Shown here: in pieces, positions 54,840-63,667 of the stretch | How positions within the stretch are numbered: position 1 is the first letter of the stretch | How the letters are laid out: every line of letters begins with the position of its first letter | NCBI GenBank assembly: GCA_023953775.1 | Contig: JAMLJD010000005.1 | Location: forward strand, 48,025 to 112,024 | DNA from: Rhizobiaceae bacterium | GTDB lineage: Bacteria > Pseudomonadota > Alphaproteobacteria > Rhizobiales > Rhizobiaceae | Direction: 5' to 3' | Length of the DNA stretch: 64,000 nt | Notes under the pieces: model-generated | What the model was told of the DNA's origin: nothing | The model's input: only the letters and a program-made list of their open reading frames with translations | Databases searched by the model: none | Program-made: the position numbers and the translations under genes

Positions 54840-56219
54840 TCAATCCGTTACGAGGCGCAGGGCAATCTCGACCCGCAGGCCGCCGAGGTCGGATTTCCCC
54901 AGCGCTATCGTGCCGCCATACTCGTTGACGAGGTCCGAAACGATGGACAGGCCGAGCCCTGTTCCCGGTTTGGTTTCGTCGAGACGGCGGCCGCGCTTCA
55001 GCGCATCGCGCGCCTTGTCCTCCGGTATGCCGGGGCCGTCATCCTCGATCACCATGCGGAATTCCGGACCCGCGCCACCGGCTCCCGGCTTCCGCGCGAC
55101 CGAGACGCGCACCGTCGAGCGCGACCATTTCATCGCGTTTTCGAGCAGGTTGCCGGCGATCTCCTCGAGGTCTTCCTTTTCGCCCGCGAACACCAGTTCC
55201 TCGTCCGGCAGGCGGAACTGCAGTTCCTTGTCCGGATTGATCTTGCCGATCACGCGGACCATCCGCGTCAGCGTCTCGTTGACCGGCGTACGGAAGACGA
55301 CACTGTCGCGCTGCGCGGCCATGCGGGCACGCTGGAGATAGTGATCGAGCTGTTCGCGCATCGCGGTGGCCTGTTCGACGATCAGCTTTCCCTTGCCGCC
55401 GCGGATCGCCCTGCCCTCGTTGAGCAACACGGCCAGCGGCGTCTTCAGCGAGTGCGCCAGGTTGCCGACCTGGGTCCGCGACCGCTCGACGATACGGCGG
55501 TTGCTTTCGATCAGGGCGTTGGTCTCGTTGGCCAAAGGCGCGATCTCAGACGGGAACGTGCCGTCGAGGCTCTGGGCGGTGCCTTCGCGGATGTTGGAGA
55601 GCGCCCGTCTTACCCGCACCAGCGGCTGCAGGCCGAGCAGGATCGCGGCTGCGTTGATCGCGATCAGGCCGATGCCGAATATAGAGAGATAGGTGTAGAC
55701 CTGACGGTCGAAGGCCGCGATGTCGCTTTCGAGCTCCGAGCGGTTGCCCATCATCCTGAAGCGGGCGATGCGGTTTTCCGAATCGAGCACGAACTCGGTC
55801 TCGAACACCTCGATCTCCTCGCCTTCGAGACCCTGCGTGGTGTAGCTGCGCTGGAACTGCGCGTCGTAGGGGATTTCGGAGATCGGCGGCGCGGTGATTT
55901 CCTCGACCATCGACAGCGACCTCAGCTCGCCGCCGAGGCCGTCCGACACCGGGTCGACGGCCCAGTACCAGCCCGAGCGCGGGATGGTGAACCGCAGGTC
56001 GCCGAGATTGGGAGCGCCGGTCAGCGTGTCGTCGTCGGAAACGCTCACGGCGCCGACCAGATTGAACAGATGCGCCGACAGCAGGCTCGAAAAGCCGCGC
56101 TCGCTGGCCTGCCGGAACAGGGCCGAGATGACGGTCGCGATCACCACCAGCGCGATGACGGCCCAGATCGTCGACAGCGCGAGGATGCGAAACGTCAGCG
56201 ATCGCGGCACAAGGGTCAA
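54840..56219 (-). CDS. feuQ: FeuQ-type sensor histidine kinase
   Basis: This 459-residue inner-membrane kinase has two helices (about 12-34 and 178-198) around a periplasmic sensor domain. The HisKA motif is VGNLAHSLKTPLAVLLNEG with H256, and the ATPase domain has NLLENAMKWS, IEDDGPGIPEDK and GTGLGLSIVSD. It resembles PhoQ-like kinases. The FeuQ name comes from its position with feuP beside cycHJKL, as in Rhizobium. FeuPQ controls envelope and osmoadaptation genes, such as cyclic glucan export, in Sinorhizobium. The start is a TTG at 56219 with GGGGA upstream; a GTG at 56210 is possible. Confidence 0.88.
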   Translation of the reverse strand: MTLVPRSLTFRILALSTIWAVIALVVIATVISALFRQASERGFSSLLSAHLFNLVGAVSVSDDDTLTGAPNLGDLRFTIPRSGWYWAVDPVSDGLGGELRSLSMVEEITAPPISEIPYDAQFQRSYTTQGLEGEEIEVFETEFVLDSENRIARFRMMGNRSELESDIAAFDRQVYTYLSIFGIGLIAINAAAILLGLQPLVRVRRALSNIREGTAQSLDGTFPSEIAPLANETNALIESNRRIVERSRTQVGNLAHSLKTPLAVLLNEGRAIRGGKGKLIVEQATAMREQLDHYLQRARMAAQRDSVVFRTPVNETLTRMVRVIGKINPDKELQFRLPDEELVFAGEKEDLEEIAGNLLENAMKWSRSTVRVSVARKPGAGGAGPEFRMVIEDDGPGIPEDKARDALKRGRRLDETKPGTGLGLSIVSDLVNEYGGTIALGKSDLGGLRVEIALRLVTD

Positions 56220-56262
56220 GGAACGTCCCCGCTGAAGGCGCTAGCGCGCGGCCGCCTGCCGG

Positions 56263-56928
56263 TCAAGCCTCGGGCTCGCGCATCCGGTAGCCCATGCCGC
56301 GCACGGTCTCGATCAGATCGACGCCCATCTTCTTGCGCAGCCGCCCGACAAAGACCTCGATCGTGTTGGAATCGCGATCGAAATCCTGGTCGTAGAGGTG
56401 CTCGACGAGTTCGGTCCGAGACACGACTTGGTCCATGTGATGCATCAGGTAGGCGAGAAGCCGGAATTCGTGCGAGGTCAGCTTCAGCGGCACGCCGTCG
56501 ACGTCCGCCTTGGAGCTCTTGGTGTCGAGCCGCAGGGGTCCGCACGACAGTTCCGAGGAAGCATGGCCGGCGGCGCGGCGGATCAGCGCGCGCACCCGCG
56601 CCAGCACTTCCTCGATATGGAACGGCTTGGTGACGTAGTCGTCGGCGCCCGCGTCGATGCCGGAGACCTTGTCGCTCCAGCGGTCGCGGGCGGTCAGCAT
56701 CAGGACCGGCATCTTGCGGCCGTCGCGACGCCAGCGCTCGAGCACGCTGATGCCGTCCATCTGCGGCAGGCCGATATCGAGCACGACCGCGTCGTAGGGC
56801 TCGGTGTCGCCGAGGAAATGCCCTTCCTCGCCGTCATAGGCGCGGTCCACCACATAGCCGGCGTCGCCCAGCGCGTCGGCAAGCTGGCGGTTCAGGTCCT
56901 TGTCGTCTTCGATGATCAGTATGCGCAT
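56263..56928 (-). CDS. feuP: FeuP-type response regulator
   Basis: This 221-residue OmpR-family regulator has a receiver domain (1-118) with IEDDKD, phosphoacceptor D51 in VVLDIGLPQMDG and K in YVTKPF. The winged-helix domain (about 125-218) contains KLTSHEFRLLAYLMHHMDQV and DSNTIEVFVGRLRKKMGVDL. It pairs with the kinase 43 bp downstream. I chose the ATG at 56928 over a TTG two codons earlier. Confidence 0.9.
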   Translation of the reverse strand: MRILIIEDDKDLNRQLADALGDAGYVVDRAYDGEEGHFLGDTEPYDAVVLDIGLPQMDGISVLERWRRDGRKMPVLMLTARDRWSDKVSGIDAGADDYVTKPFHIEEVLARVRALIRRAAGHASSELSCGPLRLDTKSSKADVDGVPLKLTSHEFRLLAYLMHHMDQVVSRTELVEHLYDQDFDRDSNTIEVFVGRLRKKMGVDLIETVRGMGYRMREPEA

Positions 56929-57006
56929 CTGCAACCCGGTGTCGTGCTCGTCAGGAGCGGGATACTGGACGAATTCGGCGAGTCGGGAAACCGCAAATGC
57001 GGGCTG

Positions 57007-57312
57007 TCAGTTTCGCGGAACGACATATTCGGCGCGCCGCCCGCGCTGGCCGTTCTTGGCCGGCAGGACTACCACGATGACGCACACTTCGCTGCCGCCG
57101 CGCTTCTGGGGCGAAGCGCTGGCGAGCGTGCCGCCATACTGTGCCGCGAGCTGCTGGCCGATCGCGCTGCAGCTCGACGCCACGGGCACGATGCGCGACG
57201 GCAGCGGCTGGTCGGCCGCCGGCATCGCAGACGCGCTGCCGGCCATCGCCAGCGCGACGAACGCGGCAATCGCCTTGGCGGGCAGTCGGAAAAGTGTGCG
57301 CATATCGGTCAT
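57007..57312 (-). CDS. Small periplasmic protein, FeuN-like candidate
   Basis: This 101-residue protein has a signal peptide (AIAAFVALAMAGSASAMPAA, cleavage near ASA-MPA) and a mature part of about 73 residues with two cysteines (VASSCSAIG and EVCVIVVVLP) that could form a disulfide, ending in KNGQRGRRAEYVVPRN. It lies 78 bp upstream of feuP on the same strand. In Sinorhizobium meliloti the small periplasmic protein FeuN is encoded with feuPQ and inhibits FeuQ. Position, size and export match, but I could not align the sequences. The start may be 57303 instead; neither has a strong ribosome site. Confidence 0.6.
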   Translation of the reverse strand: MTDMRTLFRLPAKAIAAFVALAMAGSASAMPAADQPLPSRIVPVASSCSAIGQQLAAQYGGTLASASPQKRGGSEVCVIVVVLPAKNGQRGRRAEYVVPRN

Positions 57313-57385
57313 GGCGCCGTGGTAACCCATCGCGGCTGAACACCAAATGAACAATAGTGACGATTTTCCGGTGTGTGAAGGATCG

Positions 57386-57598
57386 TCACCCCTGGCCGAT
57401 GCGCGCGGTGGCCGCGAGCCGCCCGAGAATGGCGACGACGCCGCTGATCGCCGTCACAGCTTCCAGCAGCGAATCTGTCAGCGCCGTGCCCTGTCCGGCG
57501 TCCACCGGCACGCCCGCGAGGCCGCAGGCGGCCATCGCCACCGTTATCACCGACGCCCAGATGGTACGGGAAAGATACCACGGCTTGCTGATCGTCAT
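57386..57598 (-). CDS. Holin-like small membrane protein
   Basis: This 70-residue protein has two predicted membrane helices (about 9-30 and 44-62) with a short turn between. The opening KPWYLSRTIWASVITVAMA and the closing GVVAILGRLAATARI resemble small holin-type proteins encoded near phage endolysins or tail genes. AAGGAG lies 6 bases before the ATG at 57598, so an ATG at 57604 is unlikely. It follows the GTA tail genes on the same strand after a 150-bp gap that holds a palindrome, and might help in release of particles; this is inference. Confidence 0.6.
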   Translation of the reverse strand: MTISKPWYLSRTIWASVITVAMAACGLAGVPVDAGQGTALTDSLLEAVTAISGVVAILGRLAATARIGQG

Positions 57599-57715
57599 AT
57601 TCATCTCCTTGTCGTGATGAAATTCGGCCTTTCGGCCTTCGGGGATTTGATGCGAGGTTTGTTCTTCCTGCATCGCAAAAGCTCTTGAGATTGAACGAGA
57701 TAGATCGCGTTCCTG

Positions 57716-57742
57716 CCCGAAAACCGGCATCTGCTTTTCGGG
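57716..57742. repeat. CCCGAAAA..TTTTCGGG palindromic element
   Basis: CCCGAAAA (57716-57723) and TTTTCGGG (57735-57742) form an 8-bp stem around CCGGCATCTGC. This form is widely dispersed in Rhizobiales genomes. It lies directly after the last GTA tail gene (stop at 57751), so it can also serve as its transcription end. Confidence 0.6.
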
Positions 57743-57750
57743 AACAGGGC

Positions 57751-60700
57751 CTAGTTGAGAACAAGCTCGATGCGGGCCGGGATGCCGCCTCCGGCCGAGC
57801 CGATCTGCCTGACGTCGATCGCTACGGAAAGCGGCGCGCCGCCTGTATCGGCCGCGATCTGCGCCGCCGCATAGGTCCATTCCGGCACGGTGGTTTCAGC
57901 GTCACGCAGCACGTCGCCCACAGCGACGACGCTGATCGCGTAGCGCTCGCTCTCCTCGCCGAGCGGGATCTCGCCGGACTGCCAGCTGTCCGTGTCGATC
58001 CGGCCGCGCCTGACCCACGACACCCTCAGATCGCCGGAGCCGGCGGCCTCTGCCCGCAGATGGACCGGCGACAGCGGCAGCCGCGCCCGCACGCCGCCGG
58101 TGGCCGCCTGCGTCGCGAAGTTCAGCTCCGACAAGTCGAGGCCGGCCGCGCCGACCCGCCAGTTGAGCGGCAGGCCGCGCTCGGCGGACGCCAGCCCCGC
58201 CGGCGTCACGGCGTCGTCGAGCAGCACGAAATAGGCCCCTTCGGCGGCGCCCGCACGCATCGCGTCGTCGGTGCCGAGTTGGCCGCGCAGCAGGCCGTCG
58301 AGACGCCACAGGTCGGGCGAGACCTCTTCGGCCTCCTCGAACTGCAGCACCTCCCATTCGCCGCTCTGCGACCGGATCGCGGCGACGTTGCCGCCGTTGA
58401 GAAGCTGGAGCCGCGTGATACTCGCCAGTTCGCCGTCGAGCAGCGCGACGTGGATCGGGTTGCCGGTGGTGATGCGGCCGTGGACGCCGCCGGAACTGGC
58501 ATAGGCGAGCCGTCCGATGACGGCCTTCCTGGTCACCAGGCTTCGCTGCACGTAGCCGGTCTCTTCCGGCGATGCGAAGGCGGCGTGGCTCGACCACGGC
58601 TTCGCGCGTACGGCGAGCCGCAGCTGGTCCTCCTCCGCCGATCCCGCGCCCAGCCCCATCGGCAGGTCGAGGAACAGCGCCAGCGGCCGGCCGGACGACG
58701 CGAAGATCGGCGGCGGCACGGCGGGCGTCACCGGCGACCAGCCCTTGCCGCCCGTCGCCGCGACCCGGCGCGCACTCACGCGGCGCGACAGGCCCTCCTC
58801 GACCTCGGTGACGAGATAGCGGGCCGGGTCGCCGGGCAGATGGACGACGGAAGCAGGCGAGATGGCGGTCGCGCCCGGCGGCAGCTCGAAGGCCACCGTG
58901 TCGCGCCCGCGCCATTGCCGGCGCAGCCATTCCACCAGCAGCGCATCGCCCTGCCCCTTGTCGAGCCCGCCCTGGAAGCCGAGATAGTCGAGCCCGGCAC
59001 CCTCGCCGCCGTCGGTGCGCGCCCGCGACATCGACGCCTGATGGTCCCGCAGGGCGTCGCGAAACTCCAGCACGGCCTCCCGCGGAAGCAGATGGTCCGG
59101 CGTCCGCGACGCCTCCACGACCGGGCGGTCCGGCTGCAGCACCAGATCGGAAACCGCGAGCGGCATGGCCGTCCCGCATCCCTCCGTCTCGAAATGCAGC
59201 GTTCCGGCCTCTTCGCTGACCGCGATGCCGAACAGGCCTGCCAGCGGCTCTATCACCTCGCGCGCCGACGCGGTGTCGATGGTGACGTAGCCCGACACCG
59301 TGCCGTCCGCACCGCGCGTCTCGGCGGCCGGCAGGCCGCGATCCGCCAGAACTGCGGCGATCAGGTCGCCGACCGTCGGGGAATCCAGCCGGCCGTTCAG
59401 CCATTGGCCGCATTGCCAGTTGGCGCCGTCGCTCCACACGTCGCTGCGCGCCGGAAAGGCCGGAAACGGCCGCGCGTCCCAGGCCCACAGATAGATCCGC
59501 GAGGGATCGACCATCGGCCCGCCATAAACGTCGGACAGCGGATTGAGCGCGGCGTCGTTGTCCGGCGCCGTGCCGTCCCAATGGTCGAAATGCGCGCCGA
59601 TCAGCCGCAGCGGCGCAAGGTCGGACCGTCCGCCATCGGAGAAATGGGGGCTCGCGCTCTCGGACGATTTCGGATCGGGAAAGACGTTCGGCTGGTTCGG
59701 TCCCTTGTCGACCGCCGGGCATCCGAGTTCGGTGAACCAGATCGGCTTCGATCGCGGCACCCAGCCGGTCGGCGACGTGGTCTCGACCCCGCCCGGCCGG
59801 TCGTAGTGGGCGTTCGACCACCAGCCATGGATGTCCTTGTAGCGGAACACCCAGGGCTTGGCATACGCCCCGTCGGCGATCGGCGCGCGGCTCCGGCTCG
59901 CCCGGTCGGCATCGCTCGCATAGTACCAGTCGTAACCCTCCCCCGAATGTATCGCGGCCCGCATCGCCTCGGCGTCGTACGGTCCGCGAAAGCCGTCCGG
60001 GTTCGACCCGTCGCGATCCTCGTCGCGCCAGTCGGCGAGCGGCATGTAGTTGTCGATCCCGACGGCATCGACATCCGCATGCGCCCAGAGCGGGTCGAGG
60101 TGGAAATAGACGTCGCCGCTGCCGTCGGCGGGCTGATGGCCGAAATATTCGCTCCAGTCGGCGCCGTAGGTGATCTTCGTCGCCGGACCGAGGATCGACC
60201 GCACCTCGGAGGCGAGGTCGCACAGGCATTCCACGAAGGGGAAACCGTGCGCCGCGTCCCTCACCGCGGTCAGCCCGCGCAGTTCCGAGCCGAGCAGGAA
60301 TGCGTCCACCCCGCCCGCGGCGGCCGCCAGCCTGGCGTAATGCAGCAGGAACCGCCGATAGCCCCAGTCCGACGGGGACCCTGAAAAGACGACCGTATCG
60401 GTACCAGCGGCAAAGTCGGCAGCTGTCGCCGCACCGCAGAACTGCTCGATCTGCGTCCGCGCGGCGGCGGTCTTGTCGGCACTCGCCGGCTGCTGCGGCG
60501 CGGGATCGCAGGTGATCCGCCCGCGCCAGGGATGGGCCGGCTGGCTCGCGGAACCGGTGTAGGGGTCGGCCAGCGCGTTGTCCGGCGGAATGTCCATCAT
60601 CACGAAGGGGTAGAGCGTCACCTTCAGGCCGCGCGCCTTGATCTCTGCGATCGCATCCATCACCGAGCGGTCGGACGGCGTGCCGCCGAACGCCGCCTTG

Positions 60701-61647
60701 CCGTCGAGCGTCGACACTTCGATCGCGTCGGGCCGCGCGACACCCGACACCTTCCATTCAGCCGAAAAGCCGTTCGCGTCCACATCGGTGACCGCTGGCC
60801 GGATGACACACTGGCCGGCGCGCAGGTCGTTTCCGAACCAGCTCACGACCAGCGCGACATGTTCGAGGTTCGGGCACACCGCCTGCAATTCGTCGAGCGA
60901 GGCCATCAAATCCGTCCCGGCGTGGAGCACGTGGCGGTTTTCCGCGACGGTCTCGCCTTCCTCCCGCGAACGCGTCACCAGCGTCGGCGACAGCCCGTAT
61001 TCGGTCGATCCCGGGATCAGCGCCATCGCCTTGACCCGCTCGCCAAGCGCACCGACGGTCCTGATCACCTCGAACTGGAACTGCGGAACCCGGTTGCCGT
61101 AAGGGCCGATCGGCAAGCGCTCCATCACCACATAGGCGGTGCCGCGATAGGCGGGCGCGTTGCCGGTTCCCTGCTTCGCCTCGATCAGCGGATCCGGGTC
61201 CTGGCTGTCCGATCCGGTGTAGATGCGGATCTCGACCTGCGTCTGGTCGATCTCGCGGCCGTCGGCCCAGATGCGCCGCACGCCGGCGATCTCGCCCTCG
61301 CAGATCGCGAAGGCCAGATTGGCGAAATAGCTGTAGGTCGTGGTCCGCGCGCCGCCCTTGAAGCCCTGCCGCGTCGTCTCGCGGCTTTCCTCGAAGCGCG
61401 TCGCCCAGATCAGGTTGCCGCCGATCCGCGCGGTGCCATAGACGCGCGGCAGGGCCGCTCCCTCCTCGGCGGAGAAAGGCCGCTGGTCGTTCAGCCGCGG
61501 CCCCTCGCGGTGCACCGATCCCTGGATCAGCGCGCGGTCGATGACGTAGCCGGCAAGCGCGCCGGCCGCGGTCCCCAGCGTCGCGCCAAGGCCGCCGAAC
61601 AGCCCGCCGACATAGGCGCCGGCGGCTTGAAGAAGGAGTGTCGCCAT
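57751..61647 (-). CDS. Gene transfer agent host-specificity/tail-tip protein (g15-like)
   Basis: This 1298-residue protein matches the GTA orfg15 product, the tail-tip or host-specificity protein at the end of GTA structural clusters. The N-terminal ALLLQAAGAYVGGLFGGLGA and LPRVYGTARIGGNLIWATRF are typical. The middle (about 400-750) is the glycoside-hydrolase TIM-barrel-like domain, with FVMMDIPPDNALADPYTGSA and WFTELGCPAVDKGPNQPN. The C-terminal part is a phage tail/baseplate-type domain. The length equals the usual 1290-1310. It starts 3 bp after the g14 stop, on the same strand as g11-g14. Confidence 0.92.
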   Translation of the reverse strand: MATLLLQAAGAYVGGLFGGLGATLGTAAGALAGYVIDRALIQGSVHREGPRLNDQRPFSAEEGAALPRVYGTARIGGNLIWATRFEESRETTRQGFKGGARTTTYSYFANLAFAICEGEIAGVRRIWADGREIDQTQVEIRIYTGSDSQDPDPLIEAKQGTGNAPAYRGTAYVVMERLPIGPYGNRVPQFQFEVIRTVGALGERVKAMALIPGSTEYGLSPTLVTRSREEGETVAENRHVLHAGTDLMASLDELQAVCPNLEHVALVVSWFGNDLRAGQCVIRPAVTDVDANGFSAEWKVSGVARPDAIEVSTLDGKAAFGGTPSDRSVMDAIAEIKARGLKVTLYPFVMMDIPPDNALADPYTGSASQPAHPWRGRITCDPAPQQPASADKTAAARTQIEQFCGAATAADFAAGTDTVVFSGSPSDWGYRRFLLHYARLAAAAGGVDAFLLGSELRGLTAVRDAAHGFPFVECLCDLASEVRSILGPATKITYGADWSEYFGHQPADGSGDVYFHLDPLWAHADVDAVGIDNYMPLADWRDEDRDGSNPDGFRGPYDAEAMRAAIHSGEGYDWYYASDADRASRSRAPIADGAYAKPWVFRYKDIHGWWSNAHYDRPGGVETTSPTGWVPRSKPIWFTELGCPAVDKGPNQPNVFPDPKSSESASPHFSDGGRSDLAPLRLIGAHFDHWDGTAPDNDAALNPLSDVYGGPMVDPSRIYLWAWDARPFPAFPARSDVWSDGANWQCGQWLNGRLDSPTVGDLIAAVLADRGLPAAETRGADGTVSGYVTIDTASAREVIEPLAGLFGIAVSEEAGTLHFETEGCGTAMPLAVSDLVLQPDRPVVEASRTPDHLLPREAVLEFRDALRDHQASMSRARTDGGEGAGLDYLGFQGGLDKGQGDALLVEWLRRQWRGRDTVAFELPPGATAISPASVVHLPGDPARYLVTEVEEGLSRRVSARRVAATGGKGWSPVTPAVPPPIFASSGRPLALFLDLPMGLGAGSAEEDQLRLAVRAKPWSSHAAFASPEETGYVQRSLVTRKAVIGRLAYASSGGVHGRITTGNPIHVALLDGELASITRLQLLNGGNVAAIRSQSGEWEVLQFEEAEEVSPDLWRLDGLLRGQLGTDDAMRAGAAEGAYFVLLDDAVTPAGLASAERGLPLNWRVGAAGLDLSELNFATQAATGGVRARLPLSPVHLRAEAAGSGDLRVSWVRRGRIDTDSWQSGEIPLGEESERYAISVVAVGDVLRDAETTVPEWTYAAAQIAADTGGAPLSVAIDVRQIGSAGGGIPARIELVLN

Positions 61648-61650
61648 GCG

Positions 61651-62127
61651 TCACAAACCGCCGTGGCTGCGTGGAAGATCGGGAAACGCGAATGCGCCGG
61701 CGATCCGCCGCCGCCATTGCGGCACGAGTGCCGAGCTCACCACGGCCGAGCCCTGGTAGGCGTGGATGAAACGGCCGCCTTCGTCCAGGATGCCGGCATG
61801 CTTGGCCGGCAGATGCGGACGCCAGCGGAACAGGACCAGGTCGCCCGGCAGCGCGGTGTCTGTTGGCTTCTCATTGAAGTGGCGCCGTGCCGCCATCAGC
61901 ATGCGGTCGCCGCCGCCGGCCTCCGCCCAGTCGGCGGCATAGACGCCGGGGTCCTCGGGCTCCTCGCCGTGGATCTCGCGCCAGAGCCCGCGCACCAGAC
62001 CGAGGCAGTCGCACCCGACGCCGCGCGTCGACCCCTGATGCCGGTACGGCGTACCGATCCACCGGCGGGCCGCGCACAGCACGGCGTGCCGCGTCTCGTT
62101 ACCAGCGTTTTCGACCTCGCTGCTCAT
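61651..62127 (-). CDS. GTA cell-wall peptidase, NlpC/P60 family (g14-like)
   Basis: This 158-residue NlpC/P60-type cysteine peptidase cuts cell-wall peptide bridges during particle entry. The catalytic Cys is in RGVGCDCLGLVRGLW (C39 or C41) and the His in PAKHAGILDEGGRFIHAY. Size and position between g13 and g15 match GTA orfg14. Its ATG overlaps the g13 stop by 4 bases. Confidence 0.92.
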   Translation of the reverse strand: MSSEVENAGNETRHAVLCAARRWIGTPYRHQGSTRGVGCDCLGLVRGLWREIHGEEPEDPGVYAADWAEAGGGDRMLMAARRHFNEKPTDTALPGDLVLFRWRPHLPAKHAGILDEGGRFIHAYQGSAVVSSALVPQWRRRIAGAFAFPDLPRSHGGL

Positions 62128-63014
62128 GGCACCAGCGGCCCTCCGTCGAAGATGGCGCCATCGCGCACATAGCCGTAGGCGACGTCGTTGCCCGGCAGAT
62201 GCGGGAAGCCGCGGAAATTGGCCGTGTTGGAAAATTTCGCCGCGCAGGTCGCAAAGCTCTTGTCGCAGCCGGCGACGATGCCGAAGGTCGCGCCCGATAG
62301 GGGCGGCGCGGGCGTCCCGCGCCACAGGGTCAGCGACACCGCGCCGCCGTTCTTCGAATGGGCAAGCACCCGGTCCTTGCGGCCAACATCGACACCCGAC
62401 GTCCAGGTGAGCACGCCGTTGGTGAACCAGCCGCCCTCAAAGCCGTCCAGCCCCGACGCCGAGACCCGGTCCGCGCCCTCAACCCCGGCCACTGTTCCAC
62501 TCGCGGAATAGCCCGGCTGCCCGAGCGCGAAGCCGCAGCGCGCATCGCCGAGTTCCGCGACGCATCCGCGCGTCAGATAGCGGCCCTCCGGCCGGTCGAG
62601 ATAGCTCGTCAGGCTTTCGAGTTCCGCCACAAACTGCCCGTCGCGCCGCACGATCCGTCCGACCACCGCCTTGCGAAGCGCCGCGAATTGCGCGGGGTCG
62701 CGCCAGTTGACGAGGAAGGTCTCGACCACCGCGCCATCGAAGGCGCCCGCGCCGATCGCCTCGGCGGTGATCTCGTCGTCGCTCAGCGCGCCCTCGATGT
62801 CGGTGGTATCGACGGCGAGGCCGAGCGACGAGCGCGCCTCGCTCGCCGCAAAGCCGGTCCCCGGCCGGCATTCGGTGCCGTCGACGGCCAGCGCACGGTC
62901 GTGATCGGTGAAGCCGAGCACCGCCCCGTCCCTGCGCGTCACGCGCCAGCACTGGCACAGCGTCGTGACCTGCCCGGCCGCATGGGCGGCGAGTTCGTCG
63001 GGATAGATGCTCAC
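62124..63014 (-). CDS. GTA tail protein, DUF2163 (g13-like)
   Basis: This 296-residue protein carries the N-terminal DUF2163 region (LAAHAAGQVTTLCQCWRVTR, ALAVDGTECRPGTGF) and the C-terminal phage-type domain with conserved cysteines in GDARCGFALG and AGCDKSFATCAAKFSNTANF. This matches GTA orfg13, a tail-hub protein with a cysteine-bound metal cluster described in Rhodobacter GTA. Overlaps of 4 bp join it to g12 and g14. Confidence 0.92.
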   Translation of the reverse strand: MSIYPDELAAHAAGQVTTLCQCWRVTRRDGAVLGFTDHDRALAVDGTECRPGTGFAASEARSSLGLAVDTTDIEGALSDDEITAEAIGAGAFDGAVVETFLVNWRDPAQFAALRKAVVGRIVRRDGQFVAELESLTSYLDRPEGRYLTRGCVAELGDARCGFALGQPGYSASGTVAGVEGADRVSASGLDGFEGGWFTNGVLTWTSGVDVGRKDRVLAHSKNGGAVSLTLWRGTPAPPLSGATFGIVAGCDKSFATCAAKFSNTANFRGFPHLPGNDVAYGYVRDGAIFDGGPLVP

Positions 63015-63652
63015 AGCCGCACCTCCATCAGAGGGATGTTCGGAACCTGCCCGGCGCGGAATGCCGTCAGGCTGAGCGACAACTCCGCGCTGTCGAAGCG
63101 GACCGGCACGTCGAATTCGTAGCCGGCGGTGATCACGTCGCCGGTTCCCGGTATCGCGCCGGCGTCGAAGACGACCTCGCCGGTCTCTGCGTCGAAGGCG
63201 AAGTCCGCGCCGGACACTGCCTCGACCGAGGCAACCGCGATACTCAGCGTGCCGACAGCCGGCAGCATGATGGCGCGGAGGTAGGTGTCGGCGCCCGTAC
63301 CGTAGGCCTTGACCAGTCCGAACCGACTCGTGGTCCCGTCGCCGGTTCCCAGCACTTGGTCGAGCGGCGAGACAGCGTCGGCCGGGGCGCAGGATTTCAT
63401 GTCGAACGGATCGCGGAAGCGGAACGCCGTCAGCGAGCCGCGCCGTGCCTCGAAAAACGACAGCACCTCGTAGAGGTCGTCGGCCGAGCGCACGCCGGTC
63501 CCGGCATCGAAGCGCCTGCGCGACTGCGAAAGCCGCGCGTTGCGCTTCTCGTGGCCCGAGGCCAGTTGCACGATCTCGGTGCGGTGTTCGGGGCCGCCGG
63601 TCGCCCCAAACGATATCGAGATCGGGAAAAGGACATCGTGGAACGCTTCCAT
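63011..63652 (-). CDS. GTA distal tail protein, DUF2460 (g12-like)
   Basis: This 213-residue protein matches the TIGR02217/DUF2460 family, GTA orfg12. AFHDVLFPISISFGATGGPE opens it, with EIVQLASGHEKRNARLSQSR and GSLTAFRFRDPFDMKS in the middle and SLTAFRAGQVPNIPLMEVRL at the end. It is the distal tail hub ring protein. AAGGAG just after the g11 stop provides a ribosome site region for its ATG at 63652. Confidence 0.93.
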   Translation of the reverse strand: MEAFHDVLFPISISFGATGGPEHRTEIVQLASGHEKRNARLSQSRRRFDAGTGVRSADDLYEVLSFFEARRGSLTAFRFRDPFDMKSCAPADAVSPLDQVLGTGDGTTSRFGLVKAYGTGADTYLRAIMLPAVGTLSIAVASVEAVSGADFAFDAETGEVVFDAGAIPGTGDVITAGYEFDVPVRFDSAELSLSLTAFRAGQVPNIPLMEVRL

Positions 63653-63667
63653 CGTCCTGAGGTCTCC

